IMG/VR virus record: IMGVR_UViG_3300021091_000014
Span: 62,001 to 126,000 of that record
Reading direction: 5' to 3' (one strand)
DNA length: 64,000 bases
Origin: a virus
This document shows positions 1-7,602 of this stretch, in pieces. The translations under genes and the position numbers were made by a program. The notes under the pieces were generated by a model. That model saw only the letters and a program-made list of their open reading frames with translations. It was not told the DNA's origin and made no database searches. The number at the start of each line of letters is the position of its first letter. Positions within the stretch are counted from its first letter, which is position 1.

Positions 1-2
1 AC

Positions 3-512
3 TTTAAATATAATGGCAGAACTAGAGCTAGTGCCAAATCCTTTGAGAAGAGAAGTGATAGGTACTTCTTCCATAAATTATCAAAGCACAACGACTGTAT
101 TAACTACCTAGCTTCTAATTTTTTAGAGGGAGATTGTTGGGTTGGAGATCTCGTCAACGAACAAGTTGCAGAAAAAACATACATGGCGTGGCGGAAGCGA
201 ATGGAAAGTCTTTCTTATATCTTCCGCAATGACTTGGATAAGCTTGATACTGATTTTAATAATAACTTTTTGGTTGTAGACGGCCAGCATCCAAAGCTAT
301 TAAAGTTATACCTACGCAAACAAATTTGCCCAGAGACAATTCTTATTCTTGAAGACCTTTTGAGCTTTTTTAGAGCATGGAATAGAAAAATAGATGATAA
401 GTTAGTCTGGCCAAATGAATATCAAAAGCTTAAGAAATACAGACCATTCTTTACAATAGATTTAGAAAAATATAGATCTCTTGTTCTTGATAAATTCAGT
501 GAAAGCAGTTAA
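3..512 (+). CDS. 59: DNA helicase loader gp59 (5'-truncated)
   Basis: The reading frame is open from the left edge, so the N-terminus lies outside the window; an internal ATG at 183 is not the real start. The product resembles T4 gp59, which loads the gp41 replicative helicase onto gp32-coated ssDNA at forks and recombination intermediates. The visible part starts at a region matching T4 KYNWCMRVS (here KYNGRTRAS). It continues with RRDKYFFQKLS-like (RSDRYFFHKLS), a WIGD-like segment (WVGD) and, near the end, LVW-N-Y-KLK-YR (here LVWPNEYQKLKKYR), all in the T4 order. About 169 codons are present against 217 in T4, so roughly the first 45 residues are missing. It sits just upstream of gp32, as in T4. 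Identity is by recalled T4 sequence and synteny. Confidence 0.9.
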   Translation, partial: FKYNGRTRASAKSFEKRSDRYFFHKLSKHNDCINYLASNFLEGDCWVGDLVNEQVAEKTYMAWRKRMESLSYIFRNDLDKLDTDFNNNFLVVDGQHPKLLKLYLRKQICPETILILEDLLSFFRAWNRKIDDKLVWPNEYQKLKKYRPFFTIDLEKYRSLVLDKFSESS

Positions 513-520
513 TATAAATA
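513..520 (+). promoter_or_regulatory. T4-type late promoter box before gp32
   Basis: The exact octamer TATAAATA lies just after the gp59 stop and 67 bp before the gp32 ATG. In T4 this is the element recognised by gp55 with the sliding clamp as activator, and a gp55 gene is present at 59689. The background is AT-rich, so one octamer alone is weak; its intergenic position supports it. Confidence 0.6.
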
Positions 521-587
521 CTCTTATCATTATGTACAAAGTGGATAAGAAGTATACATCGCATACAACGTTAATAAGGAGAAGTAA

Positions 588-1490
588 ATGGACTTTAGTT
601 CACTAAAAAAGAACCGTCAAACGGTTTTTGCAAGTCTCAGCAACGAGTTTAGTAAGCTCAATCAAACAACAAGTTCCCAAGACGACGATAGATTCTGGAA
701 GCCCGAGGTAGATAAGGCAGGTAACGGATATGCTGTTATTCGTTTTCTTCCGGCACCTACCGGGGAAGATGTTCCTTTTGTTAGAGTATGGGATCACGGG
801 TTTCAAGGCCCGGGAGGCTGGTATATTGAAAAGTCTCTGACCACACTTGGACAAAAAGATCCTGTATCAGAGCACAACACCCAGCTTTGGAATTCAGGCA
901 TTGAAGCAAACAAGGAATTAGTTCGTAAACAGAAACGAAGACTTTCTTACTATAGTAACATTTATGTAGTAAAGGATACAGCACATCCTGAAAATGAAGG
1001 TAAAGTATTTTTATTTAAGTATGGTAAGAAGATTTTTGAAAAGCTTAAAGATGCAATGGAACCAAAGTACGAAGATGAAAAGCCAGTTAATCCTTTCGAT
1101 CTTTGGGAAGGTGCAAACTTTAAGCTTAAAATTAGGAACGTAGAAGGGTATCGTAACTACGATAAGTCAGAATTCGATAGTCCAAGCCCGCTCCTAGATA
1201 GTGATGAAGATTTAGAAAGAGTATGGAAGCAAGAACACTCCTTAGTTGAGTTTACGGATCCTAAAAACTTTAAATCTTATGATGAGCTTAAGAGTAAATT
1301 AGATCGTGTCCTTGGTTTAATCAACGGGTCTCCTAAGCCACAGACTACAGCTGATAGTGAGCCATGGGATGTGGATGAACCTGTTAAAACAGCGGCTCCA
1401 ATGAAAACCGCTAAAGCAAAAGCACCAGTCTCCACAGCAGACGATGATGATGAGGATATGGACTTCTTTAAAAAGTTAGCGGAAGATTAA
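588..1490 (+). CDS. 32: single-stranded DNA-binding protein gp32
   Basis: T4 gp32-like protein (300 aa; T4 301) that coats ssDNA in replication, recombination and repair. It shows the N-terminal basic self-association segment, the OB-fold core with NGYAVIRFLP (about 46-55), DHGF (69-72), GWYIE (77-81), YSNIYVVKD and ENEGKVF, then WEGANFKLK. A flexible linker leads to a very acidic tail (ADDDDEDMDF near the end), as in T4, where the tail recruits partner proteins. H70 of the T4 zinc site is kept, but the protein contains no cysteine at all: the T4 CPVC ligand segment is replaced by DPVSEHN (about 91-97), so the T4-type zinc site cannot form. The start has a good ribosome site (AAGGAG). Its stop overlaps the stop of the convergent gene on the other strand. 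Confidence 0.95.
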   Translation: MDFSSLKKNRQTVFASLSNEFSKLNQTTSSQDDDRFWKPEVDKAGNGYAVIRFLPAPTGEDVPFVRVWDHGFQGPGGWYIEKSLTTLGQKDPVSEHNTQLWNSGIEANKELVRKQKRRLSYYSNIYVVKDTAHPENEGKVFLFKYGKKIFEKLKDAMEPKYEDEKPVNPFDLWEGANFKLKIRNVEGYRNYDKSEFDSPSPLLDSDEDLERVWKQEHSLVEFTDPKNFKSYDELKSKLDRVLGLINGSPKPQTTADSEPWDVDEPVKTAAPMKTAKAKAPVSTADDDDEDMDFFKKLAED

Positions 1491-3382
1491 GTATAAGATG
1501 TTGAATGCCGGGTACCAATACCTAGCGTTCCTCTAACTGCAATCGGTGAAGGGATCGGAAGCGGAGCATCCGGTCCCTTTTTACTTGATAGTTGCTTGTT
1601 GTTGCTTATTGCATTATTAATAACACTGCCTTGACCACTTGCCATCTGAGAATCATTTCTTTCTGTGGCTGCAGCTACTTTCATTCCACTTGACGCTTGC
1701 GGTGACTCCAGTGAGGCAGCCTGAGGTGCGGCCATTACTGGTGAAGCTGCTGGTCCTTGACTAGACGTTCCGTTACCACCATCTCCCCCACCACCTTGTC
1801 TAATTAAAGATACAATAGTAGGAGCTCTTCTTCCTACTTGAGTGTACCACTTACTATCTTCTAAACTTTTTGCAGCACCTTCCGTATCACCTTCCTTTAA
1901 ATTACGAGTAAAGTTAGGCCACTTTTTAAACCAGGTCGGTCCCATATTAAAAGTAAGGTCTACTAAAGCTGCTTGCCCCTTATCGTTTAAGTTATCATAG
2001 CCAGGAATCTTTTCAGCTGCTTGTTTATGATGAACAAAGTCCTTCTCAAACATCTCCATAACTTCTTCATTACTAAACTCTCTATTATACTCTGGGGGTA
2101 GAGACTTACCATCCCCAATTAAATGTCCTACACCAACTGTCCATAACCCTAAAGAATCTTTATATGGCTTGTGCCTGATACCTTCATGATGTATAATCAT
2201 TTTTTTAGTATCAGCATCACTACCGGAAGGTAATTGAAGCCCCATCTTTGATTTTGGTTTAAGCCCGGTACCTAAAGCACCGCTTGATTCTTTAAGCCCG
2301 GGGTCCTTACCTCCAGGACTAGATTTAGGCAGTTCAGAGCTTTTCTTTTCTACTTTTTGTGCAGGAGCACTTCCTGCTGGTCCAGGTTTTTCAGCAGCTG
2401 CTGCTTCCGGAGCTCCTTCTGGTTTACCTTCTTGTTTTTTAGCTTGCGCTTCCTCTTCTTCTTTAGTTCTTGCTAACGCTACTCCAGCAGCTACCGTTCC
2501 ACCAGCAATTGCAATACCAGCGGCAATTTTACCAGCTTTACCCATCTTACCAAACGCAGTTTTTGCTTTTGTAATTAAAGATATAGTTGTAGTAATTCCT
2601 TCAGCTACAGATTTTAGTACTCCAGCACCAAGGTAAGTTGCCAGTCCAGCCGCTGCCGCAAGCAACGCAGTTTTAAAAGTATCCAACTCACCACTCGCTT
2701 CTCCTAAACCTTTTGAGAACCCAGTGAAAAAACCTGAAATTTTTTCTTTAATATCTTTTGGTAAGAAAAGGTAAACAAGACCAGAAAATGCCGCAATGAT
2801 AGCTGGATTTTTAAAAAAGTCACCCAATAAATCTCCAAATGATTTTTCACTACCTGTAGCACCCGTCTGAGTTGGTCTTTCTTTTTTTACAGGTACGGCT
2901 TCAGCCTGCTGCTCTTCTAACTTATATTCTTCAACGCTCTTCTTATCAATAGCCTCTTGTAAGGCAGCAGTTACTCTTTCAAAGGACTTCACCACATCTT
3001 TAAGATTGAGAGCAATAGCACTTAAACTTTCTTTAACGTTCTTACCTTCATCTTTCTTACTATCAACAGCATTGCTAGTTGCTTTATTTTTAGCTTCTTT
3101 AACAGGTCTATCAAAAAGCATTTTAGCAACAGTACCGCTGCTAACCAAAGCTTCTAAAGCATCGTACTTTGCTTTTTCAACCTCGTCAGTACCAAGAATT
3201 TTATTAGTAGAAGCTACGGACATTGCTCGAGCATCTCTTTCAGACACAGCAGGCCCAATTATAGCTTCCTTTTCCTTACGAATCGCTGCTTCTTCTCTTG
3301 CAAGCTTGGCTTTTAATTCCTCCGGAGACATTATAAAATCAGGTTCAGGCTTGCTTACTGATGGTTTATTTTTTCTTGCCAT
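1487..3382 (-). CDS. virion protein with T4-type lysozyme domain
   Basis: A 631-aa protein with a T4 lysozyme-like (GH24) domain at about 390-530. The catalytic triad is readable: E400 (HHEG), D409 (KDSLG) and T415 (LWTVGVGH), with exactly the E-9-D-6-T spacing of T4 lysozyme (E11, D20, T26). The N-terminal 180 residues are charged and helical. Hydrophobic segments occur at about 192-206, 238-256 and 285-304, followed by a Lys/Glu/Ala/Pro-rich linker. The C-terminal 100 residues are low-complexity Gly/Ala/Ser. This domain build points to a tail-associated muramidase that opens the peptidoglycan during infection, perhaps combined with a hub or tape-measure role, since no separate gp29-like gene is obvious. 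It cannot be a simple endolysin given its length and location. Start ATG overlaps the stop of the upstream gene (TAATG). Confidence 0.75.
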   Translation of the reverse strand: MARKNKPSVSKPEPDFIMSPEELKAKLAREEAAIRKEKEAIIGPAVSERDARAMSVASTNKILGTDEVEKAKYDALEALVSSGTVAKMLFDRPVKEAKNKATSNAVDSKKDEGKNVKESLSAIALNLKDVVKSFERVTAALQEAIDKKSVEEYKLEEQQAEAVPVKKERPTQTGATGSEKSFGDLLGDFFKNPAIIAAFSGLVYLFLPKDIKEKISGFFTGFSKGLGEASGELDTFKTALLAAAAGLATYLGAGVLKSVAEGITTTISLITKAKTAFGKMGKAGKIAAGIAIAGGTVAAGVALARTKEEEEAQAKKQEGKPEGAPEAAAAEKPGPAGSAPAQKVEKKSSELPKSSPGGKDPGLKESSGALGTGLKPKSKMGLQLPSGSDADTKKMIIHHEGIRHKPYKDSLGLWTVGVGHLIGDGKSLPPEYNREFSNEEVMEMFEKDFVHHKQAAEKIPGYDNLNDKGQAALVDLTFNMGPTWFKKWPNFTRNLKEGDTEGAAKSLEDSKWYTQVGRRAPTIVSLIRQGGGGDGGNGTSSQGPAASPVMAAPQAASLESPQASSGMKVAAATERNDSQMASGQGSVINNAISNNKQLSSKKGPDAPLPIPSPIAVRGTLGIGTRHSTSYT

Positions 3383-4737
3383 TATACGCCTACTGTTGTG
3401 GAATATGAGTAACTACTATCACTACGGGCTGAAGCATGCTCAGTTTTTGTTATAGTAGTACTATTATCTATATTATTAACTATAATTGGAGCTACCGCAT
3501 CTTTCTTTTCTATAATAATTTCTTCTGATGATTCTGCAATGTTTAAAGTTTTAGGCATAGTAAAGACTGGCAACTCCAGCGTCCCATCAGCCGTTTCAGT
3601 TATCTCACTTTCTCCATCCGAAGTAGCATCTTCTGATAATATTTCCATTGCTGGAGCCGGGACTGCTGTGGATTGGGGAGCAGAAGAAGTAGATGCTGTT
3701 TGAGTTTCTTGCTGAGGCGTTACTGCTTGATTAACAGCCGACTTATTTGATTCTTTAACTAAAGGAGGAACAGCCGACGCAATAGGAGCTTTCTCTATCG
3801 ACTGGGCCTGCACCCCTTCTGTAACTGATTCTTTTTCATCATCATCCTCTTCTTTAACTGCATCTATCTTAGGGGAAGCTCGTTCCTCTTCATCAAAAAA
3901 GCTCACTGCTTCATCATATATTTCATATAGTAAAAGCCCTATTGCTGCAAAAGTTCCTACAAATGGAATAGCAGTGAGTAGTTTTTTTCCAACGTTAGGA
4001 GCAATACGAGACGCAAATGCAAAAAGTTTTGATAGCTTACCTTTACCTTTTAATGCTTGCTTTTCTTTTTTAAGATCATCACGCGCGCTTTTAGCATTGC
4101 GCTTTTTCTCATCTATTACCTTTTCTTCTTTAGCTTTCTTTTTCTTTTCTTTCTCTACTTCTTTTTTATCTTTATCTAACTTTCCTTTTTCATCAACTAA
4201 ATCATCATTAGCAGCATCAGTTATACCAAATAAAATAGAAGTAACTCTAGAAAGCTCTTTCACTGCTTCAAGAGTTGTTCCAATTTGCTTAAAGAGTTTG
4301 TAAGCAAATACTCCAGTAAGCACAGCAGTAATACCTATTAGGGTATTTTTAATTACACCGAGAGTTTCTTGTCCTATAAGCCCGGAAATAAAACTTGCAA
4401 GATATTCTCTTGATTCTTTATTAATAAGAAAAGGAAGTATTAAGCCTAATTTTGCTAAATCAAAAGCTTGTTTCTTAGCTTTCGCAGCAATTTCTGGCAT
4501 ACGACTTTCTGGAATAGCATCAGGGGGAGGAGGAGGCTCCTCTTCACTTAAGTAATTAAGAAGAAGATCACTTAGCTCACTAGCTGATTGTTTAAGCTCA
4601 AGAGATCCTTCTTCTATATTATTTACTTCTGATTTAATATTAAGGAAAAAACCAACGCTTCCAAACATAGCAGATGATGCTTCATTTATAGCATCCTGCT
4701 TTTGTTTATCTCTTGCTTTTTTTCTTACTGATACCAT
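3382..4737 (-). CDS. tail/hub structural protein, coiled-coil with hydrophobic segments
   Basis: Not assigned to a named family. The 451-aa product has a proline run at about 68-72 and hydrophobic stretches at about 129-147 and 253-271. Between them lies a long Lys/Glu-rich helical stretch (about 177-232), and the C-terminal 150 residues are low-complexity and rich in Ala/Ser/Thr/Glu. It is coupled to the genes on both sides: its ATG shares an A with the upstream TAA, and its stop overlaps the lysozyme-protein start. T4 has gp51, gp27, gp28 and gp29 (hub/tape measure) near gp26, so this protein or its lysozyme-bearing neighbour may fill the gp29 tape-measure role. That is inference from position and build only. 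Confidence 0.5.
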   Translation of the reverse strand: MVSVRKKARDKQKQDAINEASSAMFGSVGFFLNIKSEVNNIEEGSLELKQSASELSDLLLNYLSEEEPPPPPDAIPESRMPEIAAKAKKQAFDLAKLGLILPFLINKESREYLASFISGLIGQETLGVIKNTLIGITAVLTGVFAYKLFKQIGTTLEAVKELSRVTSILFGITDAANDDLVDEKGKLDKDKKEVEKEKKKKAKEEKVIDEKKRNAKSARDDLKKEKQALKGKGKLSKLFAFASRIAPNVGKKLLTAIPFVGTFAAIGLLLYEIYDEAVSFFDEEERASPKIDAVKEEDDDEKESVTEGVQAQSIEKAPIASAVPPLVKESNKSAVNQAVTPQQETQTASTSSAPQSTAVPAPAMEILSEDATSDGESEITETADGTLELPVFTMPKTLNIAESSEEIIIEKKDAVAPIIVNNIDNSTTITKTEHASARSDSSYSYSTTVGV

Positions 4738-4931
4738 TATCGTTGTTTTCTTGCCTTAATGCGTTCTTGTTCTCTTTCCAAGTAATCACGAAGAAGTTCA
4801 ACGTAGAGATCTCTCTCAAAGGGTATCATGTTTTCAATTTCTGTAACTGACCATTTATGGTGCTGAGCCAAACTAAAAATTAAAGTATAATAATTGCTTA
4901 GGTTATTATGACTCAGCCCAACATAAAAAAA
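4737..4931 (-). CDS. gp51-like C-terminal extension of gp26, read in the -1 frame
   Basis: Downstream of the gp26 stop, the -1 frame is open for 64 codons and encodes a well-formed charged helical sequence containing HHKWSVTEIENMIPFERDLY, ending in ERIKARKQR. This looks like the small hub-assembly protein (gp51-like) that follows or is fused to gp26 in marine T4-like phages, as I recall them. The frame has an in-phase TGA at 4934-4932 and opens exactly at the T7 run at 4931-4925. No ATG or GTG precedes the conserved helix; the only ATG falls inside it. So it is most simply reached by -1 slippage from gp26, giving a fusion joined as DFF-YVGLSHNN. A lost T in the homopolymer (sequencing or real) is the main alternative. 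Confidence 0.7.
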   Translation of the reverse strand, partial: FFYVGLSHNNLSNYYTLIFSLAQHHKWSVTEIENMIPFERDLYVELLRDYLEREQERIKARKQR

Positions 4932-5623
4932 TCATTTAACGAGGAAAGCTTAATTGTTCTTTCATTACCAAGACTGTTTGTATATTTAATTTCGTGATAT
5001 AATCTAGGCATTGTCTGAAAGAAATCTTGAATCTTTTTAAAAGATTTAACATCTAAATTTTGTAGAAAATCTTCTAGCTCTTCGCTAGAAGAATCACTTG
5101 CCATATAAACATTATCTCCATCATAAATTTTATCAATACAATTTTTAAGAATATCAAAAAATAAATCTGCTTCACTGTCTGTATTACTAATTTTTTCTGA
5201 CATCCCGGCATGCGGGTAAGCAAGATAAAAGCCAAGCTTATCTGTTACTTCTATTTTGTTAGTATGTGCAGGATCAAATCTTACTTCCACATCATCTAAA
5301 TTTACTTCTACGTCATACTTTAATTCATCTTCTAAATCTTTATAAGTCAACTTAATAACATTGTTAACCGATCTAGCTCTTATTTTTAAAAACAAATACT
5401 CTAAGTCAAAAGTAGCAAGCTTATCAATATCTACATTATTAGTAATAATACAATTATTAATTACTTGCTTAATAGAATTAATAATCTCATCTGAATCATT
5501 ACCCTGCATTGCCATTAATAATATTTTTTCTTCTTTTACTAAAAACGGTCTTACTACTAATTTTTCTTTGCTTGATGGTAATGTCACTTCAAAAGTCGGA
5601 TGACTAATTTTAGGTAAAGCCAT
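4913..5623 (-). CDS. 26: baseplate hub subunit gp26
   Basis: A 236-aa protein (T4 gp26 208 aa) starting MALPKISHPTFEVTLPSSK, close to the recalled T4 start PKISHPIFE, followed by the typical RPFLVKEEKILLMA segment. This is the PF12322-type T4 baseplate protein family, needed to build the central hub. It has a clear ribosome site (AAGGAG) just before the ATG, in a 15-bp gap after gp54. The normal product ends in DFFMLG; a probable -1 shift at the terminal T7 would add a gp51-like helical domain, so gp26 may be made in short and long forms. Confidence 0.85.
   Translation of the reverse strand: MALPKISHPTFEVTLPSSKEKLVVRPFLVKEEKILLMAMQGNDSDEIINSIKQVINNCIITNNVDIDKLATFDLEYLFLKIRARSVNNVIKLTYKDLEDELKYDVEVNLDDVEVRFDPAHTNKIEVTDKLGFYLAYPHAGMSEKISNTDSEADLFFDILKNCIDKIYDGDNVYMASDSSSEELEDFLQNLDVKSFKKIQDFFQTMPRLYHEIKYTNSLGNERTIKLSSLNDFFMLG
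4925..4931 (-). promoter_or_regulatory. slippery heptamer for -1 frameshift
   Basis: On the minus strand the gp26 frame reads GAT TTT TTT ATG TTG GGC TGA. The seven Ts form T-TTT-TTT in the frame that permits tandem -1 slippage, and the 0-frame stop follows four codons later. The -1 frame opens at this very site. Confidence 0.6.
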
Positions 5624-5638
5624 TTTATATCTCCTTAA

Positions 5639-6556
5639 TTAAATAAGTCCTCCAAGAGCAATCTTAGAGTTATTTACAACGTTAATAATATCAGCAACGT
5701 TGTTTGGTTTTCTAAGTGTAGCTAACGTTTGAATAGCTGTGCCAACTTTAATTAAACTTTGAATTGCGCTCGGTGATCTTTTTTCAAGTACTTGATTAAT
5801 GTTAATTCGTTCTATTTTCCAATTAAAAAATGTAAATGTGATTGGTAGTCTACTTACAGAGTCAGTATCGCCCCACCCAAGATTAACGTCACCCATAAAG
5901 ACGGGATATGCCTCTCTAAATCTAACATTAAGTATATCGTTATTAGATTCGTCTACTGTGGTTACTAATATATCAGTAGAATATTGATCCTTAAAGTTAA
6001 CTTCAAAAGGAGCTATAGAATAATCATGAGCATCTCCAACCGGACCGTAAACAACCTCATCAAATTTAATAATACTATTCATCCATTCGTAGAAAAATTT
6101 CTGCACCATACCTGAAGCATCAGTTAAGAATGTCATTGTTGTATCTATAAAAATAGGAGCATATGGTTTATTTTCTACTGGACCATAACCGTATCTTCTT
6201 ATGGGCGAGGTTGCAAAAGATACACCTGGAAGATTAGCTGACTCACAAAGAAATGCTAATGATCTAGCATTATCACTTTGATGTCTCATTGTGTGCGGAG
6301 GTCTTATCTCAATATAAAAATGAGCAGGTCTTGCAAAACCTTTTAACTTAGAAGCAGTGCCAAGAAAATTATTTAAATCTCTTCTATTTTGACCCGGGGG
6401 CAACCCTCTACCTGTACCAAATAAAGAGCCTATTGCATTTCTAAGCCCTTCAGGAACCCCAGGCAAATTGCTCACAGCATCTCCAATAGCTGCTGCCGAC
6501 CCTACAGCGTCTCGAGATTTTGATATTGCGCTATTAATCGCATTAATGGCTGTCAT
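5639..6556 (-). CDS. 54: baseplate-tail tube initiator gp54
   Basis: A 305-aa protein (T4 gp54 320 aa) with a tube-like fold region: CESANLPGV (about 104-112), GYGPVENKPYAP, then TMTFLTDASG and FFYEWMNSI. The C-terminus SKIALGGLI resembles the T4 gp54 ending (SKILGAI). gp54 sits on top of the baseplate and starts polymerisation of the gp19 tail tube. The N-terminal 60 residues are Gly/Ala/Asn-rich. Its ATG overlaps the preceding TGA (ATGA), with AAGGA upstream, so it is translationally coupled to the gene before it. The tube-fold segment resembles those of gp19 and of the 56763 protein, so family membership is firmer than the exact number. Confidence 0.75.
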   Translation of the reverse strand: MTAINAINSAISKSRDAVGSAAAIGDAVSNLPGVPEGLRNAIGSLFGTGRGLPPGQNRRDLNNFLGTASKLKGFARPAHFYIEIRPPHTMRHQSDNARSLAFLCESANLPGVSFATSPIRRYGYGPVENKPYAPIFIDTTMTFLTDASGMVQKFFYEWMNSIIKFDEVVYGPVGDAHDYSIAPFEVNFKDQYSTDILVTTVDESNNDILNVRFREAYPVFMGDVNLGWGDTDSVSRLPITFTFFNWKIERININQVLEKRSPSAIQSLIKVGTAIQTLATLRKPNNVADIINVVNNSKIALGGLI

Positions 6557-7158
6557 CTAACATTTCCTTTTAGTTTAGCCTGTCTAATCTGTCTTACACT
6601 ATCTCTATGAACTTCTGATTCCGTTGCTTTTTTGAATCTTCTCAAAGGCAGAAAAAGAGCTTTCTCCCACTCCTCAGGAGAAATATGTAAGAATCTAGAC
6701 TTAACATGATTATTTAGATAGTGTTTTAAACAAGGTTTATAATACCTTAGTTTAGAAGTATTAGATAAAACGTTATAAGTTATTTTTAATCTCTGCATGT
6801 CCTCTTCGCCGACAACATAATCATAAAGCATGTCCATTAATTTTGCTCGAAATGCATATGGAAGATAATGCATATTAAGACCAACAAATCCCCCTCTAAT
6901 TATTTTTACAATAAAAATAACAGGAAATGTATCATAATACGGAAGCTCTATTTTAAGTTTCGGGTCATATCTAAAGAGATATAAGTGCCCCAGTCTTACT
7001 CTATTCTCAGCAACAATAGTATTTTTTCTTATAATTTGCTGAGGGTCTACCTTTCTAGGCTCAACATCATAAGCTTTTTCCCTAAGCCAGTTTGTAGCGT
7101 TAACTACTTTACTGCTATCAATATCGTCTTTTATAAAACTGGAAAATAAATTAGCCAT
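6553..7158 (-). CDS. conserved marine T4-like phage protein, function unknown
   Basis: About 201 aa from the ATG at 7158 (MANLFSSFIK). A TTG three codons upstream is possible but less likely, as the ATG has a purine-rich GAGAAAGAA site upstream. The core reads LYLFRYDPK, then ELPYYDTFPVIF, GGFVGLNMHYLP and LMDMLYDY, a pattern I recognise as a conserved protein of marine T4-like phages but cannot tie to a proven function. It is basic near the C-terminus. It lies between gp4 (head completion) and gp54 and overlaps both, so it is probably a virion assembly protein. A DNA-end protector role (gp2-like) is possible but unsupported by visible motifs. Confidence 0.6.
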   Translation of the reverse strand: MANLFSSFIKDDIDSSKVVNATNWLREKAYDVEPRKVDPQQIIRKNTIVAENRVRLGHLYLFRYDPKLKIELPYYDTFPVIFIVKIIRGGFVGLNMHYLPYAFRAKLMDMLYDYVVGEEDMQRLKITYNVLSNTSKLRYYKPCLKHYLNNHVKSRFLHISPEEWEKALFLPLRRFKKATESEVHRDSVRQIRQAKLKGNVR

Positions 7159-7591
7159 TAATACCAAGTTCTTTCTCAGTCATTATAATAAATTTCCATT
7201 TTTTAAGTTCACAGAACTCCTTTGCAGCTTTCCATTTTGCAGTATTAACACCGTAAGTTTTAACTTCATTTAAATATCTTCTTGTTGGTTTTGTAAGCAC
7301 TTTAGGAGCTTGTACTTGTTTTAAAGGTTTTACCTCTATTACTAAGGATTCAATAATACCCTGAGGGTTCTTTTTTCTCACAAAAAAATCTGGAAAATAT
7401 CGATGGACTTTACCATCTATAGGAGATCTATAAGGAATGCAGAATTCTTCACTAGACCATTGAATTACATCAGGATGTGAGTCTAAATGAATCATAAGCT
7501 TAAGCTCCCAACCGCTACGATAAATAACGTTACTAGGATCACCTTTGTATTTGGCCGGGTTTTTCGGCTTAAAAAATCCCTTATAACTCAT
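7151..7591 (-). CDS. 4: head completion protein gp4
   Basis: A 146-aa protein matching T4 gp4 (also called gp50/65; 150 aa), which finishes DNA-filled heads before tail joining. Readable features are NVIYRSGWELKLM, the hydrophobic pair PDVIQWSSEEF, the acidic PDFF and the IEVKP segment. Together WE-, PDF and E-x-K form a PD-(D/E)xK nuclease-like pattern, consistent with the nuclease-like fold of this family. The start is only 11 bp from the divergent gp48 ATG on the plus strand, so promoters for either direction must lie inside coding DNA. Confidence 0.8.
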   Translation of the reverse strand: MSYKGFFKPKNPAKYKGDPSNVIYRSGWELKLMIHLDSHPDVIQWSSEEFCIPYRSPIDGKVHRYFPDFFVRKKNPQGIIESLVIEVKPLKQVQAPKVLTKPTRRYLNEVKTYGVNTAKWKAAKEFCELKKWKFIIMTEKELGING

Positions 7592-7602
7592 AGAAAATAT
7601 TT

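Noticed and set aside
3006-3455. Plus-strand frame of 149 codons opposite the lysozyme-bearing gene (also 3974-4303)
   Set aside because: It is an antisense shadow of a low-complexity helical region without ribosome site or recognisable motifs.
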